Translations under genes and position numbers: made by a program
Notes under the pieces: generated by a model
The model's database searches: none
What the model saw: the letters and a program-made list of their open reading frames with translations, nothing else
Told to the model about the DNA's origin: nothing
In this document: piece by piece, positions 39,618 through 48,049 of the stretch
Position numbering within the stretch: the first letter of the stretch is position 1
Layout: each line of letters starts with the position of its first letter
Assembly: GCF_036038375.1 (NCBI RefSeq)
Contig: NZ_CP107935.1
Location: forward strand, 9,486,001 to 9,550,000
DNA from: Streptomyces sp. NBC_00414
Lineage (GTDB): Bacteria > Actinomycetota > Actinomycetes > Streptomycetales > Streptomycetaceae
Length of the DNA: 64,000 nt
Direction: 5' to 3'

Positions 39618-39746
39618 GAATGTGGCCGATGATCGGCTGATCCGTGCCGCACCGGCTCCCGGCTGCGCGGCGGAGCTCCCTCCGGTGCCGCGGAAGAGCC
39701 CTCCATGGCTTCGTCACATCTTCGACTTCCTTTTTGCACAAGGTGC

Positions 39747-39776
39747 TTGACCCTCATGGCTTACCGCGGGTAACTT
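39747..39776 (+). promoter_or_regulatory. Candidate promoter for the DUF6230-DUF6114 operon
   Basis: TTGACC (39747-39752), 18-bp spacer, TAACTT (39771-39776). The palindrome TTACC-GCG-GGTAA at 39761-39773 overlaps the spacer and -10 and may be an operator. It would give a leader of about 140 nt. Confidence 0.45.
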
Positions 39777-39920
39777 CCGTCGCGGCTACTGCTGCGTAAC
39801 GAGAAAGCCCTTGCGCCCACCGGGAGGTGTGAGGAGCGTGCGCCGCGTTCGCTGTCCGCGCCAGGACAACGTGCCACCTGAAGCGCCACATCGCGTTGAC
39901 CATGCCCCTGGGAGCAGAAA

Positions 39921-40613
39921 ATGGCCTCGTCCTCGGACGCAAACCCGTCCGCCGGTTCCACCCCCGAGCCCTTCGAAGTGCCGGAAAGCGGTTCCTCGGC
40001 GGAGACACCCGACAGCCCCGAGAGACGGGGGCGGGTCCGTGCGCGCCGTGCCGCGGTGATGGCGGTTCCCGCCACCGTGATCGCCGCGGGCCTCATGATC
40101 CTCACCGCCCAGGGGGCCCTGGGTGTGCAGTTCTCGATCTCCGGCATGCCGTTCACGGTCACCGCGACCAACCTCGACGGTGAGGGCTTCGCGCAGTTCG
40201 GCGGCCTCGACCAGATGGCCGAGGGCAGCCCCAACGAGGGCGACACCGGAGGCCAGGTCCTGGTCGTGGTCTCCGCGATCAAGAAGGCGACCCTGGAGAA
40301 TCTCTGCCAGAGCGTCGACCTCGGCGGCACCAACCTGCTCATCAAAGCCGGGGAGGGGTCGCAGAAGGTGTCCGCGACCAACCTCACCACCGACTCCACC
40401 GAGCTGTCCGGCAACGCGTCCTTCGACAACATCGAGATCGGCAACGACGCCAGCACGCTCGACAAGTCCCACACGCGGGGCCCGAAGGGCGTCTTCAGCC
40501 AGCAGGCCGACACCGTCCACATCGGCAATCTGAGGCAGACCAACTACGCCACCACGGCAGCGGTGTTCAAGCTTCCCGGTCTGAAGCTGAGCTTCAGCGA
40601 CAAGGGCTGCTGA
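39921..40613 (+). CDS. DUF6230-family membrane-anchored protein
   Basis: 230 residues. Cytosolic acidic N terminus (about 1-36), one membrane helix (AAVMAVPATVIAAGLMILTA, about 43-65), then an exported beta-rich domain: LGVQFSISGMPFTVTATNLDGEGFAQFGG, then paired TTDSTELSGNASFDNIEIG, then LKLSFSDKGC. Function unknown. Stop overlaps the DUF6114 start (TGATG), so the two are translationally coupled and probably form one membrane complex. Confidence 0.82.
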   Translation: MASSSDANPSAGSTPEPFEVPESGSSAETPDSPERRGRVRARRAAVMAVPATVIAAGLMILTAQGALGVQFSISGMPFTVTATNLDGEGFAQFGGLDQMAEGSPNEGDTGGQVLVVVSAIKKATLENLCQSVDLGGTNLLIKAGEGSQKVSATNLTTDSTELSGNASFDNIEIGNDASTLDKSHTRGPKGVFSQQADTVHIGNLRQTNYATTAAVFKLPGLKLSFSDKGC

Positions 40614-41035
40614 TGGCCGCCTTCCGGCGCTGGCGCGCGGACCGCCCGTTCCTGGGCGGGCTGCTGCTCACCCTGGGCGGGGCGGAGATCCTCGTCACGC
40701 AGAAGGCGTCGCTGAAGGTCGTCATGCACATCGGCATGCAGGGCCTGGCCGGCTATCTCCTGCCGGTCCTGATGGTGATCTGCGGACTGCTGATCCTCTT
40801 CAATCCCGCCCAGCGCCTCTTCTACTCGATCCTGGGCGTCCTGATCTCCCTGGGCACCTGGATCACCTCGAACCTGGGCGGATTCCTCATCGGTCTCCTC
40901 CTCGGTGTCGTCGGCAGCTGCCTCACCTTCGGCTGGCTGCCGGACCAGGAGCCGCGCCGCCGTCGTCGATGGCTCCGCCGCAACCGGAAGCCGGCGGAAT
41001 CGGCGAAGACGGTGGAGTCGGTGGGTCGTCCGTGA
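40613..41035 (+). CDS. DUF6114-family integral membrane protein
   Basis: 140 residues, four predicted helices: LGGLLLTLGGAEILV, LLPVLMVICGLLILF, LFYSILGVLISLGTWI and GFLIGLLLGVVGSCLTF. Strongly basic C-terminal tail (EPRRRRRWLRRNRK) placed in the cytosol. Family function unknown; always seen coupled to DUF6230 here. A hairpin terminator follows 7 bp after the stop. Confidence 0.82.
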   Translation: MAAFRRWRADRPFLGGLLLTLGGAEILVTQKASLKVVMHIGMQGLAGYLLPVLMVICGLLILFNPAQRLFYSILGVLISLGTWITSNLGGFLIGLLLGVVGSCLTFGWLPDQEPRRRRRWLRRNRKPAESAKTVESVGRP

Positions 41036-41041
41036 CGCGTC

Positions 41042-41067
41042 GGGGGCGCCGTCGGGACGGCGCCCCC
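41042..41067. terminator. Bidirectional hairpin terminator
   Basis: Perfect 12-bp stem GGGGGCGCCGTC / GACGGCGCCCCC with a GG loop, between the convergent DUF6114 and AlkB genes. Confidence 0.82.
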
Positions 41068-41089
41068 ACGGTCGTGGCACCCCCGCGGG

Positions 41090-41716
41090 TCACTGCACGC
41101 CGTGCGGCCGGAACTGGATGCTGACACGGGGGCCCGCGGCCCGTGCGCTCTTGGGGATCGCGTGCTCCCAGGTGCGCTGGCAGGAGCCGCCCATGACGAT
41201 CAGATCGCCGTGCCCCAGCGGGTGCCGGACCGCGGTCCCGCCGCGCCGGGGCCGCAGAAGCAGATCCCGCGGGGCTCCCACGGACACGATGGCGACCATG
41301 GTGTCCCGGTGGGCGCCGCGGCCTGTCCGGTCCCCGTGCCAGGCCACGCTGTCCCGGCCGTCCCGGTAGTAGCAGAGCCCGGCCGTGGTGAACGCTTCCC
41401 CCAGCTCATCCGCGTAGTGGCCGGACAGGGCGTCCCGCGCCTCCTCCAGGACGGGATGCGGCAGCGCGCGGTCCTCGCCGTAGAACGCCAGGAGTCGCGG
41501 CACGTCCACCACCTGCTCGTACATCTGACGTCGTTCCGCCCGCCAGGGGACCCCGTCGGCGAGCCGGGTGAAGAGCGCGTCCGCCCCGTGGAGCCAGCCG
41601 GGCAGCAGGTCGATCCACGCCCCGTCGCCGAGCACGGTCCGGCGCAGCCCGGTGAGCGGACCGAGCCGGATGGTGTCGCTCTGGTCGAACAGTGATCCCT
41701 GAAGGTGCGTGGACAT
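41090..41716 (-). CDS. AlkB-type Fe(II)/2-oxoglutarate-dependent dioxygenase
   Basis: 208 residues, full AlkB domain. Iron ligands by motif: WHGDRTGR (HxD) and the distal His in WEHAIPKS; 2-oxoglutarate Arg in GPRVSIQFR. Substrate-lid region RRQMYEQVVDVPRLLAFYG. The family reverses alkylation of DNA/RNA bases by oxidative demethylation. Upstream lies a TCGAAT-N9-ATTCGA repeat (41738-41758) that could be an operator. Confidence 0.88.
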   Translation of the reverse strand: MSTHLQGSLFDQSDTIRLGPLTGLRRTVLGDGAWIDLLPGWLHGADALFTRLADGVPWRAERRQMYEQVVDVPRLLAFYGEDRALPHPVLEEARDALSGHYADELGEAFTTAGLCYYRDGRDSVAWHGDRTGRGAHRDTMVAIVSVGAPRDLLLRPRRGGTAVRHPLGHGDLIVMGGSCQRTWEHAIPKSARAAGPRVSIQFRPHGVQ

Positions 41717-41737
41717 GGGTCCAGGCTACCTGCTTAT

Positions 41738-41758
41738 TCGAATGTGTGTGCTATTCGA
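41738..41758. promoter_or_regulatory. TCGAAT inverted repeat upstream of alkB-type gene
   Basis: TCGAAT-N9-ATTCGA, 21 bp before the start codon. The spacing does not match the actinobacterial LexA box (N4), so SOS control is not implied. Candidate operator only. Confidence 0.3.
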
Positions 41759-41784
41759 TGTCCGGTCGGGCCCCTCCGGGCCCC

Positions 41785-42009
41785 TCAGTGATCGGAACCG
41801 GGATGCGCGGCCGGAGAGTGGCGGCGGTGGCTGGTGTCGCACCAGGGAAAGATGCGGCTGCGCCGACACGTGCACAGGGCGACGCAGAAGCGGTCGGAGG
41901 ACACGGTTGTACCGTCCTCCAGAACGATCTCGACCGGTCCTTCGACGAGCATGGGGCCCTCACGACGGGCGACGATCCGACGCGGGCGTTCGGCGGGGCT
42001 GTCCGGCAC
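41785..42009 (-). CDS. CDGSH-type iron-sulfur protein
   Basis: 74 residues. Single CDGSH motif RFCVALCTCRRSRIFPWCDTSHRR: three Cys and one His to hold a [2Fe-2S] cluster, with Thr replacing Gly in CDTSH. N-terminal part is a short beta strand region (GPMLVEGPVEIVLEDG). Likely a cytosolic electron-transfer or cluster-sensor protein. Encoded 59 bp downstream of a diiron-type redox enzyme, a frequent pairing in Streptomyces, suggesting it is the electron donor. Confidence 0.85.
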   Translation of the reverse strand: MPDSPAERPRRIVARREGPMLVEGPVEIVLEDGTTVSSDRFCVALCTCRRSRIFPWCDTSHRRHSPAAHPGSDH

Positions 42010-42068
42010 GGCCGTTCACCGCCTCTCTCTCGACGGGATGCGGATACGGGGGCGCTCGTACGGGATGC

Positions 42069-43076
42069 TCATACGGCGGTGCGCAGGGACGAGCGGCCGG
42101 ACCGCCAGGCCTCCAGCAGCCGGTCCGCGAGACGGTCCTCGACCCATCCGGTCGCGTCGACGCCGAACGCGATGTCCGCGTCGAGATGGGGCTCCTCCTC
42201 CAGCAGGCCGGCGACGACCTCACGGCGTACGACCTGCTCGTGCACCGCGTCGGCCTCGACGTGCTCGGCGTAGAAGTGCTCGGCCGCCGCACCCGCCTCG
42301 TTGCGCCGCATCGCGTTCGCGAGCCGCCTGGAGCCGGGGGAGGAGGTGGTCTCCACCGCGGCGAAGTGCCCCACCAGCGCACCGCGCAGCGCGCGGTGCA
42401 GCCCGAAGAGCGACATCAGATTGACGACGGCCAGGGCCTCGGCGCCGCTCGCGTCGAGGTAGCGCCCGTACGACGGGTCCAGGTCCAGGTCGGTCATGAG
42501 GTCGGCGAACAGCCGGGCGTGCACGCGATCGGCGCGCCCCGCTCCCCACTCGTCGAACTCCACCGCCGCCATACCGGCCTTGGCGCGCCCCCACAGGCGC
42601 GGCAGGACCCAGGCGTGCGGATCGGCTTCCTTCAGGTGGTAGACCGAACGCTGGGCGGCGTACTCGCGCAGTTGCCACAACTCGCCCTTGTCCTGCAGGA
42701 AATGGGAGACGCCCTCGCCGTCGACGGGTTCCACGAGCAGCTCGTCCAGCGCCTCGTCCGCGTGGGTGTGCCGGGTCGCCCCGGCGCGCAGGGCCGCAAG
42801 GAACGGCTCCTCCAGCGCCGCGCGGACCCGCAGCAACTCGGGGTCCCACTCGCGGGCGCCGTCGACGCCGGCGAAACCGCGGTAGTGCAGCTCGTAACAG
42901 AGGTAGAGCGCGAGCTGTGGATCGTCGCCGAGCGGGTCGGCGTCGGCACCGGCGAGAGCGGCCTCGCCGGGCAGCGGTCCTGTGCCGCGCAGGTACTCGA
43001 TGAGGGCCGCGGAGATCTCTCCTCGGCTCGGCGGGAGTTCCGGTTCCGCGACCGGGCGCTTGGCTGCAGGTTCCAT
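42069..43076 (-). CDS. Iron-containing redox enzyme, heme-oxygenase-like fold
   Basis: 335 residues, nearly all helical. Candidate iron ligands: HTHADEALDELLVEPVDGEG, and the C-terminal AAEHFYAEHVEADAVHEQVV with closely spaced His/Glu. Resembles the iron-containing redox enzyme family related to heme-oxygenase-like diiron oxidases. Substrate unknown. Operon partner of the CDGSH protein. Confidence 0.75.
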   Translation of the reverse strand: MEPAAKRPVAEPELPPSRGEISAALIEYLRGTGPLPGEAALAGADADPLGDDPQLALYLCYELHYRGFAGVDGAREWDPELLRVRAALEEPFLAALRAGATRHTHADEALDELLVEPVDGEGVSHFLQDKGELWQLREYAAQRSVYHLKEADPHAWVLPRLWGRAKAGMAAVEFDEWGAGRADRVHARLFADLMTDLDLDPSYGRYLDASGAEALAVVNLMSLFGLHRALRGALVGHFAAVETTSSPGSRRLANAMRRNEAGAAAEHFYAEHVEADAVHEQVVRREVVAGLLEEEPHLDADIAFGVDATGWVEDRLADRLLEAWRSGRSSLRTAV

Positions 43077-43187
43077 GCGTACCGAGTACCCGTGATCGCG
43101 GGCCCCTCACGTGCGCGGACTCCCTCACCTGCGCGGACTCACCGTGGCGCGGCGCCGGCCACTTCGCGGCACCGCCGGGTCAAGGGA

Positions 43188-43556
43188 TCATCCGCGTGCG
43201 GTGTCGATGACGCAGAAGCGGTTGCCGTCGGGATCGGCGAGCACGACGAAGTCCGGATCCTCGGGATACAGGTCCCAGTCGACCCGCCGTGCGCCGAGGG
43301 ACACCAGCCGCTCGACCTCGGCGGCCTGGTCGGCGGCGTCGTCCGCGTACAGGTCCAGATGGACCCGGGGGTGCTCCTGCGCCGGCGTCCCGCTCAGCCC
43401 GAGGGACACCTGGGGGCCGGTCCCCTCGGCGGGCATCAGCACCACCCAGTCGTCCTCGGCCGCCTCGCGCGGTACGTACCCGAGCGCCTGCGTCCAGAAC
43501 GCGGCGGCGCGCCGGACGTCCGACACACCCATCACCACGGAGCCGATCTTCACCAT
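43188..43556 (-). CDS. VOC-family (glyoxalase-like) protein
   Basis: 122 residues, one paired beta-alpha-beta-beta-beta module: GSVVMGVSDVRRAAAFWTQALGYVP, HPRVHLDLYADD, FVVLADPDGNRFCVID. Metal ligands by position would include His (HLDLY) and Glu-type residues, but the terminal Glu is replaced in FCVID. Predicted small-molecule binding or isomerase/resistance role. ATG 43556 matches the family start; upstream open frame to 43727 is not family-like. Confidence 0.82.
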   Translation of the reverse strand: MVKIGSVVMGVSDVRRAAAFWTQALGYVPREAAEDDWVVLMPAEGTGPQVSLGLSGTPAQEHPRVHLDLYADDAADQAAEVERLVSLGARRVDWDLYPEDPDFVVLADPDGNRFCVIDTARG

Positions 43557-43689
43557 GAGCCGAGTGAAGCAGATGTCCGCGGGATGTGGCTGTGCTTTTT
43601 CGTCGTCCGGCGCGCTGGGGCGCAGGCGGTCGTGCCCGCGTACGCGGAAGGGTGGCGCGGTCGGCATCGGCGGTGCGGGTCGACGCGGG

Positions 43690-44049
43690 TCAGGTTCGCC
43701 CGGGGCCACCGCTGCCGAAGCCGCCACTGTCGTTGTCGCTCCAGGTCGGGCGCTCCTGGTCCGCCGCGCGGTGCGAGGAGTCGCCGCCCATCTGGTGCGG
43801 GTTCAGGCGGTCCTGGCCCTGGGGCATCTCGTCCGGCTCACGCCGTTCGGTCACCGGACCCACGGGGCCGGAGTCGGGGAGGCGGGGCTGCTCCTCGGGG
43901 CGGGGCGGCGCGGGCTGCTCGGCACGCTGCCGACGGCCCCACCACACGGCCCCGATCAGGCCACCGACGATGATGACGCCCACCAGGAACGGCACGATGC
44001 CGCCCACGGCGGCGCCGGAGGCGGCCAGTGGTGTCGCGTTGAAGTCCAT
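43690..44049 (-). CDS. DUF6479-type small membrane protein
   Basis: 119 residues. One membrane helix near the N terminus (GGIVPFLVGVIIVGGLIGAVWW), followed by a long disordered Pro/Glu/Arg-rich cytosolic tail (PPRPEEQPRLPDSGP, DEMPQGQDRLNP). Function unknown. ATG 44049 chosen for the helix-proximal start MDFNATPLAASG. Confidence 0.7.
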   Translation of the reverse strand: MDFNATPLAASGAAVGGIVPFLVGVIIVGGLIGAVWWGRRQRAEQPAPPRPEEQPRLPDSGPVGPVTERREPDEMPQGQDRLNPHQMGGDSSHRAADQERPTWSDNDSGGFGSGGPGRT

Positions 44050-44182
44050 TTCCCCCGAGTACCCTCCCCCACCAGCCGAAACAACCGTCCTGCCCATGAC
44101 CGGGCAGACACCGTCCCGGACCGGCCCGAAGAGCGGCTCCCGGGCGGTAGGCGCCCGGGAGCCGGCTCGGCGAGGTTCTCCC

Positions 44183-44353
44183 TCACCATCTGTACCAGCG
44201 TGACCTGCCTCCCGATCTCGTGGTGCCGCGCATCAGGAATCCGAGCAACCAGACGACGAGCACGATCAGCGCGATCCACCACAGCACTTTCACGGCGAAT
44301 CCGGCCCCGAAGAGAATCAGGACCAGCAGCAGGACCAGAAGAACCGGAACCAT
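44183..44353 (-). CDS. Small hydrophobic membrane protein (56 aa)
   Basis: Two adjacent helices (VPVLLVLLLVLILFGAGFAV and WWIALIVLVVWLLGFLM) and a basic tail ending RSRWYRW. A very strong AGGAGGTGGAGG ribosome site precedes the ATG at 44353, deciding it against the open frame to 44449. Such proteins are annotated as hydrophobic protein in Streptomyces and tend to be stress-linked; the adjacent sigma factor fits that. Confidence 0.72.
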   Translation of the reverse strand: MVPVLLVLLLVLILFGAGFAVKVLWWIALIVLVVWLLGFLMRGTTRSGGRSRWYRW

Positions 44354-44619
44354 GGCCTCCACCTCCTGGAGGCTGAGTTCCCCGAATCCCCGTTCGTTAC
44401 CGCGGCTCGGGTCGTCACTCTGCATGACGGGCCGACCATGGAAAGTCATGTTATGAAACGAATAGTTTGGAGATGTCTGGTTCGGGGGAATTCATGCATA
44501 GTGCTTCGGACTGGAGGCACGTCCGCGGGAGCTGGTGAGCCAGACCTCGGTTGTGTCCCGGCCGGGCCCGTTTGTGCGCCCTCCCACGGTGACTGTTCCG
44601 TGAGCACCCTCTGAGGGAG

Positions 44620-45474
44620 ATGCGACGCAGTATGCCAATCACCGTCAGAACGAAGCAGCATCCCCACGACGACGCCCCCGACACGGCTGCGGCCTTCGAG
44701 CGGCTCGCCACGCTGCCCGAAGGGGCCGAACGGCAAGCCCTGCGTGACGATCTGGTGCGCGACTGGCTGCCCATGGCGAACCGGATCGCCATGCGGTACC
44801 GGGGCAGGGGCGAGTCCGTCGAGGACCTCGCCCAGGTCGCGGCCCTCGGCCTCGTCAAGGCCGTGGACCGCTACGAACCCGGGCGCGGCAACGCCTTCGA
44901 GAGCTACGCCATTCCGACCATCACCGGTGAGATCAAGCGTCACTTCCGCGACCACATGTGGGTCCTGCACGTGCCGCGGCGCGTCCAGGACCTGCGCAAC
45001 CGGGTCCGCGCCGCCGCGAAGGAGCTGTCGCAGACCATTCCGGGCCGCAGGCCGACCGTCGCCGAGATCGCCGCGCAGGCGCAGATGACCGAGGACGACG
45101 TACGGGCCGGGTTCGAGGCACTCGACAGCTTCACCGCTCTGTCCCTCGACGCCGAGCTGCCCGGCAGTGACGACGGCTACGCGCTCGGGGACGCCCTCGG
45201 CGCGTCCGACGCGGGGTTCGATCTGGTCGACGACCGCGAGGCCGTGAAGCCCTGTATCGCGGCTCTCCCCGAACGCGAGCGGACCATCCTCTATCTGCGC
45301 TTCTTCAGGGGGATGACCCAGGGCCGCATCGCGGAGCACCTCGGCATCTCGCAGATGCACGTCTCGCGGCTGCTCAGCGGCTGCTGTGCCAGGGTGCGCG
45401 ACGAGGCGCTCGCCGACGACGATGACGACGATCACGACGGCGACCACGGCAACGACCACGATCACGCGCGCTGA
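44620..45474 (+). CDS. RNA polymerase sigma factor of the SigB/SigF/SigG stress group with Asp/His-rich tail
   Basis: 284 residues. Region 2: LVRDWLPMANRIAMRYRGRGESVEDLAQVAALGLVKAVDRY, ESYAIPTITGEIKRHFRDHMW. Region 3: VPRRVQDLRNRVRAAAKEL. Region 4: LPERERTILYLRFFRGMTQGRIAEHLGISQMHVSRLL. It would direct RNA polymerase to GTTT-N15-GGGTA-like promoters for stress or development. The last 20 residues are almost only Asp, His and Gly (ADDDDDDHDGDHGNDHDHAR), unusual for the family. A GTTT-N16-GGGGAA at 44465-44490 may be its own promoter. ATG 44632 is an alternative start. No anti-sigma gene is adjacent. Confidence 0.9.
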   Translation: MRRSMPITVRTKQHPHDDAPDTAAAFERLATLPEGAERQALRDDLVRDWLPMANRIAMRYRGRGESVEDLAQVAALGLVKAVDRYEPGRGNAFESYAIPTITGEIKRHFRDHMWVLHVPRRVQDLRNRVRAAAKELSQTIPGRRPTVAEIAAQAQMTEDDVRAGFEALDSFTALSLDAELPGSDDGYALGDALGASDAGFDLVDDREAVKPCIAALPERERTILYLRFFRGMTQGRIAEHLGISQMHVSRLLSGCCARVRDEALADDDDDDHDGDHGNDHDHAR

Positions 45475-45861
45475 CGGGCTCCCGGGCCGGCGCACTGCCG
45501 GAGCCGGCGGACCCAGCCGCCCGGCGCGGGGTGCTCCCGAGCCGGGCGACTGTGTGGCGAGCTCACTGCCGAACCCTCCCGGGAGCGGTTTGCCAGCGGC
45601 TTGCCATTCACCGAAGTAACCAGCGGCGCCCGAACGAAACGCCCCTTTCGCGTCGGTGGGCGGCCGTGTGCCGCGGCATCTCCCGCAGCGCGTGCCGCAC
45701 CTGACTGGGCGTCAGTCGAATTCTTCCGGGCGGGGGAAGGGGCACGCGGCCGTCGCGGACCGCAATCACTAAGAGTCACAGACCCTCACGGATTGCGAAC
45801 AGTGTGTCCCGGGCGCAGGGTGGAGACGGCAGTCCAACCCTCGTTCGAAGGCGGAAACATC
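45475..45861. other. 387-bp intergenic region upstream of the CsbD-like gene
   Basis: No gene supported. Contains a weak GGCTCC/GGAGCC stem after the sigma gene. CAGGGTGGAG near 45825 is a distant match to a SigB-type -10 without a good -35. Nothing else recognisable. Confidence 0.4.
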
Positions 45862-46035
45862 ATGAGCAAGGCGAAGAGCAAGGCGAAGCAGATGAAGGGC
45901 AAGATGAAGGAGACCACCGGCAGGGCCATGGACGACAAGTCCATGGAGGGCGAGGGCCGGGGCGAGCAGATGATGGGCAAGGCCGAGGAGCTCAAGGACA
46001 GGGCTTCCGGCCACATGAAGAAGTCCGGCCGATAG
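45862..46035 (+). CDS. CsbD-family stress protein
   Basis: 57 residues, Lys/Met/Glu-rich amphipathic helix: SKAKSKAKQMKGKMKETTGRA, GKAEELKDRASGHMKK. CsbD proteins belong to the general-stress regulon in Bacillus (SigB) and are frequent in Streptomyces. Nearness to a SigB-type sigma gene makes control by it likely (inference). ATG 45862 with GGCGGAAAC upstream. Confidence 0.85.
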   Translation: MSKAKSKAKQMKGKMKETTGRAMDDKSMEGEGRGEQMMGKAEELKDRASGHMKKSGR

Positions 46036-46274
46036 AGCAGCGGCCCACTCGCGCGTACGCCCCTGAACGGTCGAACGGTTCGTCCGCGACCGACGGGGGC
46101 GTTCCCGCGTCGCCCCGCGTCCCCGCGACAGGCGAGGCGCCCGTGGCGGCGGAGGTGTGGGTGAGTGATCCAGGGGCACTCGGCAGCTGAAAAGACGTGC
46201 CCGACCAGGCGTTCAGCGGCCGTGTGCACTTACCTCCCGCACCCGAGAGGGCGCCCGGACGGAGGACTCTCCTC

Positions 46275-46961
46275 ATGGCTTTCCTCGTCGACCCGACACG
46301 TCCGCCCGGCCCCGTGATGGCACCGCCGGGCGTCTACGCACCACAGGCCGACACCTTCCTCCTGGCCCGGGCCCTCTACCGCGAGAGCCCCGGTCCCGGC
46401 ATGGATGTCCTCGACCTCGGGACCGGCACCGGGACCCTGGCGATCTGCGCCGCCCGGAAGGGCGCTCGCGTGACGGCGGTCGACATCGCCTGGCGGGCCG
46501 TCCTCACCGCCCGGCTGAACGCCCTGCGGTCACGGCAGCGCCTCACGGTCCACCGTGGCGACCTGCTGGAACCGGTCCGGGGACGGTCCTTCGACATCAT
46601 CATCAGCAATCCGCCGTACGTTCCCACGCCCCCCTCGGAACCGTCGGGCGGCCGGGGCCGTGAGCGGGCCTGGAACGCCGGGCTCGACGGACGCGTGGTC
46701 CTGGACCGCATCTGCGCCGACGCACCGCGTGTCCTGCGGCCCGGTGGTGTCCTGCTCATCGCGCAGTCGGGGCTGAGCGGCACCGACGAGACCCTGGACC
46801 GCCTGGCCGACGCGGGACTGCGGGCCACGGTCGGCGACCGGGCGTACATCCCGTTCGGGCCCGTACTCCGCTCGCGTCTGCCCTGGCTCAGGGAGTCCGG
46901 CCGGATCGCGGAACGCGAGGAGAACGAGGAACTGGTGATCATCAGGGCCGAACGGACCTGA
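46275..46961 (+). CDS. HemK/PrmC-like SAM-dependent methyltransferase
   Basis: 228 residues. Motif I MDVLDLGTGTGTLAICAARKGARVTAVDIAW and the N5-glutamine/adenine methyltransferase signature IIISNPPYVPTPPSE. C-terminal strand pair LLIAQSGLSGTDETLDRLADAGL. The size and NPPY suggest a HemK2-type enzyme that methylates Gln or an N6-amino group; the substrate is unknown. ATG 46275 chosen; the frame extends to 46197. Confidence 0.85.
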   Translation: MAFLVDPTRPPGPVMAPPGVYAPQADTFLLARALYRESPGPGMDVLDLGTGTGTLAICAARKGARVTAVDIAWRAVLTARLNALRSRQRLTVHRGDLLEPVRGRSFDIIISNPPYVPTPPSEPSGGRGRERAWNAGLDGRVVLDRICADAPRVLRPGGVLLIAQSGLSGTDETLDRLADAGLRATVGDRAYIPFGPVLRSRLPWLRESGRIAEREENEELVIIRAERT

Positions 46962-47038
46962 CCGCGGGGGCCTGCTCCAGCCCACCTCGCGGACCCGTCT
47001 CGTGTACTCGTTCCATGCACGCGTTTCGCGCACTCGCC

Positions 47039-48049
47039 TCATATCGGCCTCTCGCGGACGACGTCCCGCGACGGCTTGTCGTGGCGCACACCGAGGAAGC
47101 GCGGGTGGCGCAGCATGCCGTCCCGTGTCCACTCCGTGAACGCGATCTGCGCGACCAGTACCGGCTCGGCCCAGTGGGCGCCCGCCTCACGCACCCGGTC
47201 GGTGAACGGCGAGGCGGGCAGGCGGAGTTGGTCGAGAGCGCCACGCAGCGCCAGAAGCGTACGACGGTCGAATCCCGTACCCACCTTGCCCGCGTACCGC
47301 AGGTCCTCGCCCTCGAAGTGGCCCAGCAGCAGGGCGCCGAATCCGGCGCGGCTGCCGCCCGGTTCGGTGAAGCCGCCGATCACGAACTCCTGCTCCAGGG
47401 AACACTTCAGCTTGAGCCAGTCCGGTGAACGGCGTGGCTGGTAGAGGCTCGTGGCCCGCTTCGCGATGAGCCCCTCCCAGCCTCGGGTGCAGGCGTCGGC
47501 CAGCAGCTCGGCGCCTCCCTCGTTGCGGTGCGTGGTCAGGCGCAGCGGTGCCCGGTACGTCAGGGCGCGCCGGAGCAACGACTTGCGTGCGCGCAGCGGC
47601 AGCCGTGTCGTGTCCGCGCCCTCCAGCCTGAGCAGGTCGAAGAGGCAGTACGTCACGGCGACCGCGCTGGCCTCGACGTCCCGTCGCCGGGTGAGCCCCA
47701 TACGCTGCTGAAGACGGGAGAAGTCCGTGCGGCCGTGTGCGAACGCGACGATCTCCCCGTCCACGGTGAAGTCCGTGCACGGCTGGGCGGCGAGCGCGTC
47801 CACGATCTCCGGGTACGTCTCGTTGAGACGGTTGCCGGTGCGCGAGAGCAGAACGACCCGTCCGCCCTCGCGCACCGCCAGCACGCGGACGCCGTCGAGC
47901 TTCCGCTCGAAGAGCCATTCGCCGGGAAAGTCGCGCTGATCGCTGAGCGTGGCGAGCATCGGCCGGGAAGCCAGCTCGACGCCGGGAACCGCGGCCCGGA
48001 GCAGCCGCCGCTGGTCGTCGGGCAGGGAACCCAGAAGGTCGGTCATCAC
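47039..48049 (-). CDS. ATP-dependent DNA ligase (LigC/LigD ligase-domain type)
   Basis: 336 residues. Nucleotidyltransferase motif I ERKLDGVRVL (adenylated Lys50), motif III-like CLFDLLRL, motif IV EGLIAKR, motif V WLKLKC, then an OB-fold (RYAGKVGTGFD, EPVLVAQIAFTEWTRDGMLRHPRFLGVR). Corresponds to the ligase domain of LigD without polymerase or nuclease domains, that is LigC-type. Likely accessory repair or end-joining ligase. No Ku gene in the window. Confidence 0.9.
   Translation of the reverse strand: MMTDLLGSLPDDQRRLLRAAVPGVELASRPMLATLSDQRDFPGEWLFERKLDGVRVLAVREGGRVVLLSRTGNRLNETYPEIVDALAAQPCTDFTVDGEIVAFAHGRTDFSRLQQRMGLTRRRDVEASAVAVTYCLFDLLRLEGADTTRLPLRARKSLLRRALTYRAPLRLTTHRNEGGAELLADACTRGWEGLIAKRATSLYQPRRSPDWLKLKCSLEQEFVIGGFTEPGGSRAGFGALLLGHFEGEDLRYAGKVGTGFDRRTLLALRGALDQLRLPASPFTDRVREAGAHWAEPVLVAQIAFTEWTRDGMLRHPRFLGVRHDKPSRDVVRERPI

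Larger units (their letters stand above)
39144..39920. other. 777-bp intergenic region between secreted protein and DUF6230 gene
   Basis: No gene supported. It carries a large inverted repeat (39571-39617) and a promoter-like element with a TTACC/GGTAA palindrome (39747-39776), both described separately. The rest is G/C-rich without recognisable structure. Confidence 0.55.

Noticed and set aside
41738..41758. SOS (LexA) box before the AlkB-type gene
   Set aside because: TCGAAT-N9-ATTCGA has the wrong spacing and arms for the actinobacterial LexA site, so only a generic operator is kept.
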